This document shows, one piece after another, positions 1 through 6,289 of a stretch of DNA of 7,535 nt; the stretch's first letter is position 1, and the number at the start of each line of letters is the position of its first letter. This stretch comes from Euryarchaeota archaeon UBA501 (lineage in GTDB: Archaea; Thermoplasmatota; Poseidoniia; Poseidoniales; Thalassarchaeaceae), in contig DAVT01000137.1 in the NCBI GenBank assembly GCA_002505685.1, positions 1-7,535 of the forward strand, written 5' to 3'. The notes beneath the pieces were generated by a model. The model was not told the DNA's origin and ran no database searches. It was given only the letters and a program-made list of their open reading frames with translations. The position numbers and the translations under genes were made by a program.

Positions 1-3000
1 CAAATCCCAATTCGAAACATCGGGATCAAGTTCACTGCTACTGAATGCCAGAATCTCATATTCCCCGCCAGATTCTTCACTGATATCATCGAGATAATTG
101 CCAAACAGTGCACTGTATCCGGATAAAATTACAACGGCGAAAATGACCAAAGAAAACATGCCCATGGTCATGGCAGTTCGGAACGGTGTCGCCATCGGGT
201 AAGCCAGACTTGTGGGCAAAACTGCAGCAATCCGACCGGAAAGTGGAGCGATGAGGCGCGAGAAGAATCGGGTGACCAAAGGCGCTAGACTGGTAAGCAG
301 TAGCACACCAGCAGCAACCAGGAAAATGCCCATGATGATGAATGAAAATGGACCTTGCTCCCAATCGGAACTGATGGGGTCGCCCTTCCAACCCCAAGCG
401 ATCATGGACAAACTAAGCGTGGATAAAATCAGGCGAGGGAGTACAACTGGGCGATGGAAACGCATGCTTCCAATGGTCACATCTTCTGGCAATATGGCGC
501 CTAGAATCCAGAAGGCAGGAGGGACCAAGCCCAGCATCAACGTGAATCCACCGAACAACCACCATGCGTGACGAGTTCCTTCAATGGGATCGCCAATCAT
601 GAATGCTAGAGCGAAACTGCCCAGTGATGTGAATCCGAGGAACAAAGTGATGAGAATTGACCACCAAGGCAAACTTCCGCGATACCGTGTGGGAATACTA
701 CGAATGGCCGCGACGACGTTCATTCGACTAATCCAAAGAGATGTAGTCCACAACGTTGACCAAGTCACAAGGAAGCCCGCGACAAAGCCTGCCAGCAAAC
801 TTTGGAACGACCAATCAAACACAACATTCCAAGACAGTGTATCTTGGAACGATGCGGACATGAATTGCATTAACACCCAGGCGACACCAACGCCCACAAA
901 AGAGCCGGCCGCGCTCGATATCATCCCCAGTAGAGCCCCTTCTTGTACAAACAAAACTCGTAGATCATTGCGCTGCATTCCTATCGCTCGAGCCATACCC
1001 ATCTCGGATTTTCGCTCATCTGCAAGCATGACGAAGATGTTCATGACCAGCAAAATCCCCGAAAATATGACGAAAGAGCCGAAAATCAGGAAAAGCATAG
1101 AGAAATTTTCTCCAGCATCTTCAGTGGCCTCAATTAGCCGTAGCTTAATCGGGGCGACGTTCAATTGAGTTGAATCTAGATCTGCTTGGAAGTCAGCCCA
1201 TTCCTCAATATCTGCTAGGGCGATATCGAATACGGCTGGATTAATGAGCCCCGGTCCCACGATAATGACCATGCTTCTCGAACCGTTGCTACCTCCTGCA
1301 AGGGTCTCGGCATCTGAGATTGATACCAATCCAAATGTCATGTCAGCAAACGATGGCTGCCCAGGGGGAGACGGGAGGCTCAGGGTTGCATCGTCCACGA
1401 GTAAACGCTCCCCTTCCCATTGGCCACGAATCGCAGGTAGATAGCCGCGCAGTCGCACGGAATCCCCCTCGCTCAATGCTAGAGTTTCTCCGGCCCAATC
1501 AGAAACATGAATGTAGCCACTATCGACATCCGGGAACCCCATGGTGTTGCAGCCTTCGCATCCAACAACAGTGAGTGGTACACGATTGATTGTATCGACT
1601 TTGATGCGGGATGGAAGCCGTCCGGACAAGTTACCTTCCTCGAGAATCGCAACACCATTTCCCGTGGTGACGATGAGTCGATTCGCATCGATACTGAGTG
1701 CTGCATTATCCGTGTTAGCAGCAGGTGGCAAGTCTATTCCTAAAGCGTTGAACTGCACTCCATCCCATGCCCAAAGGCCCGAATCTTCAACCCAAATCGC
1801 ATCTTGGCTGTGAGCCACCACTGTGCCATTTGGAAGACCCAGTTGCCAAGAAGGCGTTGTTGTGCCGGAATTTAGGTGATACAGAGATTGCCCTTGTATA
1901 ACCCATGTTGCTCCCATATGCTCGAACAAGTCCCTACGCTCTGAAGCATCATCCACGCAGTTCATCGATTCGGGAGTAATTCCAGTACAGGTCTGGCTAC
2001 CCAGAATATCACCGATTGTGATCACGATTTCATCATCGTCGATTGCGAGGGCAACGGTCATTGCGGAACCGTCGTCAACCAACTGATGGCTCGACCAATT
2101 TTCCAACGATTCCGAAGAATGCAACCAAACATTGCCCTCCTCTTCTTCCAATGCGAGTGAAATCCTGTTTTCAGTGCCTAGAGTTTCACAATTGCCGAGA
2201 CAAAATTGTGCTAAAGCCTCAACCGAATGACCTTGCAAGTGATTTTCATCTGGCGCATCGGGGGCCAAATCGATGTGCCTTAAGCCATCTGAATGAGCGA
2301 TTAGGGCAGACTGGTTGCCCAACAATAGAATGTCGCGAATCGATTCATCATCCACATCATCTGGCGTCCAAACCCACCACTGCCCATCTGCCTCCTGAAG
2401 CGATAGACCCGACGCAGTGGCATACCAATCCCAATCATCTGTTTGCTCGATTGAGAATATGGAAGAAGATGCCAACCCGGATACATTCAGCCATTGTTGG
2501 GCTATGTTGTACAACGGGACCTGGAGCAATTCTACAGATTCTAAGGAAAAATTTGATTCATTGACAAGTGTGGTCAAATTTGCCACTTCATTTGACTGCA
2601 GTTGCCCGATTCCGGTGGTTCTTGCCACAGCAATTACTCCAGATTCAGAGTCACTTTCAATGGTAAATCCTGCATCTTCTGCGATTAACTTCTCATTGAC
2701 TAAATTCTTGATATCTGAACGCAGTTCATCGTTACCATCACCTTCCACTGCGATGCCCAAATGTGTCACAATCTGCTGATTCCCCGTGATTTCTTGTGCT
2801 TGAGAGAGATTCGTAAATAGCAAAGGTTGGCGGCTATTGCGGTGACCAGTATTGATATCTGAAACGATTGCTTGTACGGTTAGATTTGTGTCACTGCGGA
2901 CAAGTCCTTCTTCCAAATCGATATCGATCCAATGGATTTCAATGGAGGAACCTACCGTTGCTTCGATGCTATCTGCGAGTTCTTCATTGATGACGACATT

Positions 3001-3642
3001 GCCTTCCGTAATCTCTGCGTATCGGATTCCATCTACCCCTCCAATCGGGTCAAAACCACCCCGATTGGACAAGTCTGGGTCGAAAGCGTACCAAGTGGCA
3101 ATCGGCTCACCGAGGCCCGCAAATTGTACAGATGCACTCATTTGTAAACCGGTTCGCGCACCTTGAATCTCGTTCCAACTAAGGAGTTCTTCAGCGATTT
3201 CATGAGCTCTTGTTTCGTTCCACTCAGTGGGCAAACCTGTCGATTTGTCATTGCCTTTGATGAAATAGTCAGTATCCCCAAGTGGGGCCAAAAACTGCTC
3301 CTCCATCGTCGCATCAAGGCTATCTCCAATCACAAGAGAAGAGGTCACAATCGCTGAACCTACGAGCAATCCAAGAACGACGAGCGCCGTATTGCGTTTC
3401 CTTCGAACAAGGTTATTGCGAGCCATGACCGACAAAATTCGATGGCGGCTAGAGAGGGTCCACTGGAGGGTAGACCACACCAATAGTCCTGATATCGTTG
3501 ATAGACCAAATAGTGTGAAAGTTTCTCGCAAACTACCATCATAGCCGGACCACTGTAAGGTTGCGACCAATGCCGTCGTCAAAATGGCCAAAATCGATGA
3601 AATCACCCGTTTCTCGAGTGTCCATTGACCTGCCAGTGACAT
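1..3642 (-). CDS. Giant FtsX/MacB-type ABC transporter permease with propeller-like ectodomain insert (partial, 3' end outside window)
   Basis: Reading the minus strand from the ATG at 3642 gives 1214 codons without a stop to the left edge, so the C-terminus is missing. Seen: two extra N-terminal hydrophobic helices (about residues 13-31 and 42-60), then a basic stretch (RNNLVRRKRN) and the usual first FtsX helix (85-105). A long soluble region follows (about 107-845), then the FtsX core: helix 849-873, the cytoplasmic ADERKSEMGMARAIGM motif (874-889), and helices near 899-927 and 946-970. Four more hydrophobic segments (about 992-1016, 1026-1051, 1068-1086, 1098-1122) lead to a second FtsX-like first helix (1156-1180) and the start of a second soluble domain. 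This suggests a double-module permease. Residues 390-675 resemble beta-propeller blades. Family knowledge: such permeases pair with LolD/MacB ATPases in lipoprotein release, efflux or mechanotransmission. The start lies 11 bp after the ATPase gene, implying one operon. The substrate is unknown. Confidence 0.9.
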   Translation of the reverse strand, partial: MSLAGQWTLEKRVISSILAILTTALVATLQWSGYDGSLRETFTLFGLSTISGLLVWSTLQWTLSSRHRILSVMARNNLVRRKRNTALVVLGLLVGSAIVTSSLVIGDSLDATMEEQFLAPLGDTDYFIKGNDKSTGLPTEWNETRAHEIAEELLSWNEIQGARTGLQMSASVQFAGLGEPIATWYAFDPDLSNRGGFDPIGGVDGIRYAEITEGNVVINEELADSIEATVGSSIEIHWIDIDLEEGLVRSDTNLTVQAIVSDINTGHRNSRQPLLFTNLSQAQEITGNQQIVTHLGIAVEGDGNDELRSDIKNLVNEKLIAEDAGFTIESDSESGVIAVARTTGIGQLQSNEVANLTTLVNESNFSLESVELLQVPLYNIAQQWLNVSGLASSSIFSIEQTDDWDWYATASGLSLQEADGQWWVWTPDDVDDESIRDILLLGNQSALIAHSDGLRHIDLAPDAPDENHLQGHSVEALAQFCLGNCETLGTENRISLALEEEEGNVWLHSSESLENWSSHQLVDDGSAMTVALAIDDDEIVITIGDILGSQTCTGITPESMNCVDDASERRDLFEHMGATWVIQGQSLYHLNSGTTTPSWQLGLPNGTVVAHSQDAIWVEDSGLWAWDGVQFNALGIDLPPAANTDNAALSIDANRLIVTTGNGVAILEEGNLSGRLPSRIKVDTINRVPLTVVGCEGCNTMGFPDVDSGYIHVSDWAGETLALSEGDSVRLRGYLPAIRGQWEGERLLVDDATLSLPSPPGQPSFADMTFGLVSISDAETLAGGSNGSRSMVIIVGPGLINPAVFDIALADIEEWADFQADLDSTQLNVAPIKLRLIEATEDAGENFSMLFLIFGSFVIFSGILLVMNIFVMLADERKSEMGMARAIGMQRNDLRVLFVQEGALLGMISSAAGSFVGVGVAWVLMQFMSASFQDTLSWNVVFDWSFQSLLAGFVAGFLVTWSTLWTTSLWISRMNVVAAIRSIPTRYRGSLPWWSILITLFLGFTSLGSFALAFMIGDPIEGTRHAWWLFGGFTLMLGLVPPAFWILGAILPEDVTIGSMRFHRPVVLPRLILSTLSLSMIAWGWKGDPISSDWEQGPFSFIIMGIFLVAAGVLLLTSLAPLVTRFFSRLIAPLSGRIAAVLPTSLAYPMATPFRTAMTMGMFSLVIFAVVILSGYSALFGNYLDDISEESGGEYEILAFSSSELDPDVSNWDL

Positions 3643-3648
3643 GAAATC

Positions 3649-3653
3649 CCACC
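3649..3653 (-). promoter_or_regulatory. Probable ribosome binding site for the permease gene
   Basis: On the minus strand GGTGG ends six bases before the permease ATG at 3642 and matches part of the archaeal anti-Shine-Dalgarno complement (GGAGGTG). It sits in the 11-bp gap after the ATPase stop, as expected for an internal operon gene that cannot be leaderless. It supports 3642 as the start. The match is short. Confidence 0.4.
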
Positions 3654-4349
3654 CTATTCTTCTTCGGAGCGATTGTCTTCGATGATTCGGCCGTCTTGCA
3701 TCACCAAAATTCGTGAGCATCGTGCTGCGATTTCAGGGTCATGTGTTACCAGCATCATCGTGACATTGCGCTCCGAATTTAGACGCAAAAGCAAGTCGAT
3801 GATTTCGTCACTGGTTTTCGAGTCGAGGTTGCCGGTGGCCTCATCAGCGAAAATGACTGCTGGATTGTGTACGAAAGAGCGGGCAATCGTAACTCTCTGT
3901 TGTTGCCCACCAGATAATTCGGCTGGTAAATGGCCACCTCGATCTTGTAAACCAACTGCTTCAAGGGCCTCAAGAGCCCGTGATCTCGCCTCACCGGGTG
4001 ATGTACCAGCCATAAGCAAGGGCAGTTCGACGTTTTCTACCGCGGTCAAGACTGGGAGCAAATTGAACGATTGGAAAATAAAACCCAGTTGTGAACCCCT
4101 CAGGGCAGTAAGGTCATAATCGGACAACTGCGACAATGGGTTCCCTTGGATTAGCACTTCTCCTGCTGAGATTTCGTCCAATCCAGATAAACAGTTCAGT
4201 AGAGTTGTTTTCCCACATCCACTGGGTCCCATAACTGCAACCATTTCGCCAGGCTTCAGTGTCACGCTTACCTTTCGTAAAGCTTCAACGCGATTCGTAC
4301 CAGTATCGTATACCTTCCACAACTCTCGCGCTTCGAGTACTGTCGTCAT
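3654..4349 (-). CDS. ABC transporter ATP-binding protein, LolD/MacB type
   Basis: A 231-residue nucleotide-binding subunit of the family that powers FtsX/MacB-type permeases by ATP hydrolysis on the cytoplasmic face of the membrane. All catalytic motifs are intact: Walker A GPSGCGKT (41-48), Q-loop Gln93 in FIFQSFNLLP, signature LSGGQQQ (145-151), Walker B VIFADEA (165-171), D-loop NLD (174-176) and switch His203 in LVTHD. FQSFNLLP and ADEATGNLDS are typical of the LolD/MacB/FtsE branch. The frame stays open upstream to an ATG at 4436. I chose the ATG at 4349 because homology to the family starts at once there (VLEARELWKVY), because a TATA box lies about 27 bp upstream, and because the longer form would cover the divergent moaD-like start. 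The permease gene begins 11 bp after its stop, so the pair is almost certainly an operon. The transported substrate cannot be read from this subunit. Confidence 0.95.
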   Translation of the reverse strand: MTTVLEARELWKVYDTGTNRVEALRKVSVTLKPGEMVAVMGPSGCGKTTLLNCLSGLDEISAGEVLIQGNPLSQLSDYDLTALRGSQLGFIFQSFNLLPVLTAVENVELPLLMAGTSPGEARSRALEALEAVGLQDRGGHLPAELSGGQQQRVTIARSFVHNPAVIFADEATGNLDSKTSDEIIDLLLRLNSERNVTMMLVTHDPEIAARCSRILVMQDGRIIEDNRSEEE

Positions 4350-4372
4350 ACTACACTCTGGGTAGAGCAAGG

Positions 4373-4378
4373 ATATAA
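4373..4378. promoter_or_regulatory. Single TATA box shared by two divergent leaderless genes
   Basis: ATATAA on the plus strand reads TTATAT on the minus strand. Its centre (about 4375.5) is about 27 bp from the moaD-like ATG at 4403 and about 26.5 bp from the ATPase ATG at 4349. Archaeal TATA boxes are centred about 26-27 bp before the transcription start, so both transcripts would begin at or next to their start codons. It is the only good TATA-like element in the 53-bp gap. I infer a bidirectional core promoter; direction would depend on BRE elements, which I cannot identify with confidence. Confidence 0.65.
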
Positions 4379-4390
4379 CACTCCGTCTAT

Positions 4391-4401
4391 AGCGGACCGC
4401 T
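4391..4401. promoter_or_regulatory. Short perfect inverted repeat, candidate operator
   Basis: AGCGGACCGCT is two 5-base arms that are exact inverted complements around one central base. It lies between the shared TATA box and the moaD-like ATG, ending two bases before that codon. Bound protein there would block initiation toward the plus-strand genes. A repeat this short may be chance, and I see no second copy in the window. Confidence 0.25.
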
Positions 4402-4402
4402 A

Positions 4403-4630
4403 ATGAATCAGCATACACTGCTGTTTTTCGGGCCACTGCGCGACGAATTCGGAGTGTCCGAGATGGTGATCGAGATGCCTGAAAATTGCGACGTGGGGCA
4501 CCTATTGGTGCATTTGGATATCGATTCGAATCTCGTCAAAGTTGCCGTTAATGGGGCAATCGTGCCCGTTTCAACAAAATTGCCCATGGATTCGGAAATT
4601 GCTCTGCTTCCACCTGTTTCAGGCGGCTAA
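4403..4630 (+). CDS. moaD: MoaD/ThiS-family ubiquitin-like sulfur-carrier protein
   Basis: A 75-residue protein with the length and ends of the MoaD/ThiS beta-grasp family: an N-terminal strand (LLFFGPLRDEFG), an internal VNGAIVPVSTKLPMDSEIALLPP segment (residues about 49-71), and a C-terminal Gly-Gly (PPVSGG). In this family the terminal glycine is adenylated by an E1-like enzyme (MoeB/UbaA) and then thiocarboxylated to donate sulfur. LPPVSGG favours MoaD, the small subunit of molybdopterin synthase. Archaeal homologues also serve as SAMP protein modifiers or in tRNA 2-thiolation, so the role is not settled. Neither MoaE nor an E1 enzyme is in the window. The ATG is about 27 bp past a TATA box, so the mRNA is probably leaderless. 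A tatA-like gene follows after 51 bp on the same strand. Confidence 0.85.
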   Translation: MNQHTLLFFGPLRDEFGVSEMVIEMPENCDVGHLLVHLDIDSNLVKVAVNGAIVPVSTKLPMDSEIALLPPVSGG

Positions 4631-4681
4631 TCAAGCGCAATCTTGAATGGGGGCATTCTCTCAGGGGGGTTCGGTAAGCGC

Positions 4682-4960
4682 ATGGCATTCGGCACACAGG
4701 AACTCGTAATCGTACTCGTCGCCTTCTTCGTTTTGTTTGGTGCAGAGCGGTTGCCAAAACTCGCTCGAGCGATGGGTCAAGCCAAAGGAGAATTCCACGA
4801 AGGATTGGCCGATATCAAGAAGGCCGGCGATTTAACCGGAGAGGATTTGGATCGAGGTGGTCGTACTGAAACCGCTGAATTGGCTGAAAAAGCTGGAGAT
4901 TCAGATGTTGAAATCGAAGGGAAAACACCCGAAGAAGTCGAAGAAGAAATGTCCGAATAA
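4682..4960 (+). CDS. tatA: Sec-independent translocase subunit TatA/TatB family
   Basis: A 92-residue protein with TatA/E architecture: a short N-terminal membrane helix (about residues 7-19, polar Gln6-Glu7 at its start), the hinge Phe19-Gly20, an amphipathic helix (AERLPKLARAMGQAKGEFHEG), and a disordered very acidic tail. TatA oligomers make the passage through which TatC-bound, twin-arginine-tagged folded proteins cross the cytoplasmic membrane. No tatC is present. The frame extends to an ATG at 4643, but the family begins with residues like AFGTQELVIVL, so 4682 fits better. A G-rich stretch (4664-4670) about 11 bases upstream could act as a weak ribosome site. No TATA box is evident, so it is probably co-transcribed with the moaD-like gene 51 bp upstream. 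A hairpin follows its stop directly. Confidence 0.88.
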   Translation: MAFGTQELVIVLVAFFVLFGAERLPKLARAMGQAKGEFHEGLADIKKAGDLTGEDLDRGGRTETAELAEKAGDSDVEIEGKTPEEVEEEMSE

Positions 4961-4994
4961 CCAATTGGAAAATTAAATTTTCAATTGGTTTTTT
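4961..4994 (+). terminator. Hairpin plus T-tract terminator after tatA
   Basis: CCAATTG (4961-4967) pairs with CAATTGG (4982-4988). The stem continues with AAAA (4969-4972) on TTTT (4978-4981) past one unpaired G at 4968, leaving a 5-base AT-only loop. Six T residues follow (4989-4994). The hairpin starts on the base after the tatA stop. It resembles a factor-independent terminator, and archaeal termination also relies on T-rich tracts. Its 3' half and the T-tract overlap the end of the convergent Nob1-like gene. Confidence 0.6.
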
Positions 4995-5445
4995 CCGATT
5001 TCAATTTGAGCGCTGAACCACAATCGGGGCAAACTTCACCTTGCGTGTGAATCAAACCACAACCCGTACACACCAGAACATGTGTTCGCACTTCCTTGAC
5101 ACCATCTTGTATCACACCCCGCCATGGATGGTTGATCGATTCACAGACATTCTGCATACGATAATCGTCGGTAACCAAGGGAAGGGACCTTGAAAGTGCC
5201 AAAGCAAGTACCTCAAGGTCAACATTGGAAAGACCACTGTAGTCACCTGTTCGTTGACTAATTTCCTTAGCCAACTCGATAGCAGAGGGGGATGGTGTCA
5301 CGAATTCCGGCCCCTGCGCCTCAATTAGAAGGTGCCTTGCTGGAGAAAGCCGCTCGACTTCAGACAGTTGGCTAGATGCACAAACTCCACCAACCAGCAT
5401 TTCAAGAGGCCATGTCAGCAATGCCGCGGTGTCGAGGACCTCCAT
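4981..5445 (-). CDS. nob1: Nob1-like rRNA maturation endonuclease (PIN domain plus zinc ribbon)
   Basis: A 154-residue protein. It opens with VLDTAALL (Asp5), and has acidic residues at 29 and 31 (LSEVERL), a conserved LSNVDLEVLALAL helix (Asp76) and LVTDDYRMQNV (Asp93, Asp94): the PIN nuclease acidic cluster in the arrangement of archaeal Nob1. A C-terminal zinc ribbon follows with Cys126, Cys129, Cys139 and Cys142 (CTGCG, CPDCG). Nob1 cuts the 3' end of 16S/18S rRNA precursor during late small-subunit maturation, using a divalent metal. I chose the ATG at 5445 because the family starts at the VLDT strand; ATGs at 5472 and further upstream would add a tail of no recognisable content. The stop codon lies inside the tatA terminator hairpin. 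The gene is divergent from the VTT gene with 61 bp between the starts. Confidence 0.85.
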   Translation of the reverse strand: MEVLDTAALLTWPLEMLVGGVCASSQLSEVERLSPARHLLIEAQGPEFVTPSPSAIELAKEISQRTGDYSGLSNVDLEVLALALSRSLPLVTDDYRMQNVCESINHPWRGVIQDGVKEVRTHVLVCTGCGLIHTQGEVCPDCGSALKLKSEKTN

Positions 5446-5506
5446 GGTGGTGAGGCAGCATGGGCGTGACATCAGCCTTCCGACCCGACGATAATGGGAA
5501 AGGGTC

Positions 5507-6145
5507 ATGCCTAGAATCAGTCGCCTAGCCCACATGGGCCTGCTGCCAAGTGGTTTCTGGGAAGCGTGGGACACCTACGTACAGTGGTCTCTCGACCTTG
5601 GTTTGCCTGGCCTAGGGATTCTGTCATTCACTGAAGCCGTGATACAGCCCATTCCGCCAGAAGCGTTGACTTTGCCAATGTTCATTGACGCACAGGGTGA
5701 TCCGTTTGCAATTTTCCTGATCTGGGCAGTTGTCACACTCACCAGTGTTGCCGGCGCTATGCTTGGCTGGTGGTTCGGCAAGGTGTTTGGCAGAAGTGTG
5801 GCTGAGCGTTTCATCAACAGAAAACATATCGTCAGGTTGGACAATCTCATTGATCGATATGGGACTACAGGGATGTTCATCGCTGCAGTTTCCCCCATTC
5901 CGTACAAGGTTCTCGCTTGGATTGCTGGAATGGGTGAAATGGATCGACGTCAGTTCATCATTGCTGGTTTATGGGGCAGAGGTTTGCGGTTTGGCGTCCA
6001 AGCCATCGGGATTGGACTGTGGGGGGACGAATTGTTGAGTTCTTTGGAAAATCCAATCATTTGGGTGGCTTTGACTGTGATTGCATTGCTGGTTTTTGTC
6101 CCAGCAATTCGTTGGTGGGAAGGGCTATTGGATGAGGAAGAATGA
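5507..6145 (+). CDS. VTT/SNARE-associated (DedA superfamily, YqaA-like) membrane protein
   Basis: A 212-residue integral membrane protein. Two signatures of the VTT family are clear: the re-entrant segment FTEAVIQPIPPEALTLP (about 41-57), with Glu43 and Pro-Pro-Glu, and SPIPYKVLAWIAG (129-141) followed by FIIAGLWGRGLRF (150-162). Hydrophobic segments lie near 30-45, 66-92, 121-142, 147-172 and 183-200. Relatives are proposed to be lipid scramblases or flippases in the cytoplasmic membrane (DedA, TMEM41B/VMP1, undecaprenyl-phosphate carriers); the YqaA branch has no settled substrate. The ATG at 5507 is preceded closely by a purine-rich stretch (GGGAAAGGG, 5496-5504). A second ATG at 5534 is possible and would lose nine residues of no clear value. 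A tRNA gene follows 40 bp after the stop. Confidence 0.85.
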   Translation: MPRISRLAHMGLLPSGFWEAWDTYVQWSLDLGLPGLGILSFTEAVIQPIPPEALTLPMFIDAQGDPFAIFLIWAVVTLTSVAGAMLGWWFGKVFGRSVAERFINRKHIVRLDNLIDRYGTTGMFIAAVSPIPYKVLAWIAGMGEMDRRQFIIAGLWGRGLRFGVQAIGIGLWGDELLSSLENPIIWVALTVIALLVFVPAIRWWEGLLDEEE

Positions 6146-6185
6146 CCGAACGCCTCATCAACACGAATGACTGCCGAGGCTTGTT

Positions 6186-6260
6186 GCTCGTGTGGTGTAG
6201 CCAGGCCCATCATGGTGGGTTTTCATCCCGCTGACCCGGATTCGAATTCCGGCACGAGCA
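6186..6260 (+). tRNA. tRNA-Glu (anticodon UUC)
   Basis: A 75-base cloverleaf. Acceptor GCTCGTG (6186-6192) pairs fully with CACGAGC (6253-6259), with discriminator A at 6260 and no encoded CCA. The D arm has GTGTAG and GG at positions 18-19. Its stem keeps the T13-T22 mismatch, which I recall from archaeal tRNA-Glu. The anticodon stem GTGGG/CCCGC (6215-6219/6227-6231, one G-U pair) closes loop TTTTCAT with anticodon TTC at 6222-6224. The variable loop is four bases. T stem CCGGA/TCCGG closes loop TTCGAAT (6241-6247). There is no intron. It decodes GAA and, by wobble, GAG. No clear TATA box lies upstream, so it may be read through from the VTT gene. A TTTT run at 6262-6265 may aid 3' termination. 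Confidence 0.96.
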
Positions 6261-6289
6261 CTTTTCGACCTCCTAGTTCTGCGCGATGT

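Noticed and set aside
212..1168. Plus-strand open frames of 119 and 194 codons.
   Set aside because: They lie opposite the continuous permease frame, which has clear FtsX motifs, and their translations are low-complexity shadows without family features.
2043..3166. Several plus-strand open frames of 100-173 codons.
   Set aside because: They are antisense to the permease ectodomain coding sequence and show no domain, ribosome site or promoter.
4350..4436. A 29-residue N-terminal extension of the ABC ATPase from an ATG at 4436.
   Set aside because: It would overlap the moaD-like start and cover the TATA box; ATPase homology begins right after the ATG at 4349.
4643..4681. A 13-residue longer start for the TatA-like protein.
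   Set aside because: TatA proteins place the membrane helix within the first few residues; the extra Gly-rich segment does not fit.
5446..5574. A 43-residue N-terminal extension of the Nob1-like protein.
   Set aside because: The PIN fold starts at the VLDT strand after the ATG at 5445; the extension has no recognisable content and would overlap the VTT gene.
6244..6258. GAATTCCGGCACGAG resembles the EcoRI adapter of lambda cDNA libraries (AATTCGGCACGAG), hinting at a cloning artefact.
   Set aside because: It differs by one base, and every base is explained by the T arm and acceptor stem of a fully paired tRNA-Glu. The flanking sequence continues naturally.
6186..6260. tRNA-Glu as an integration (attachment) site for a mobile element.
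   Set aside because: There is no integrase, no repeated tRNA 3' end in the window, and the neighbours look like ordinary chromosomal genes.
6167..6289. A longer start for the zinc-ribbon gene at 6167.
   Set aside because: The added sequence is the tRNA-Glu gene read as protein.
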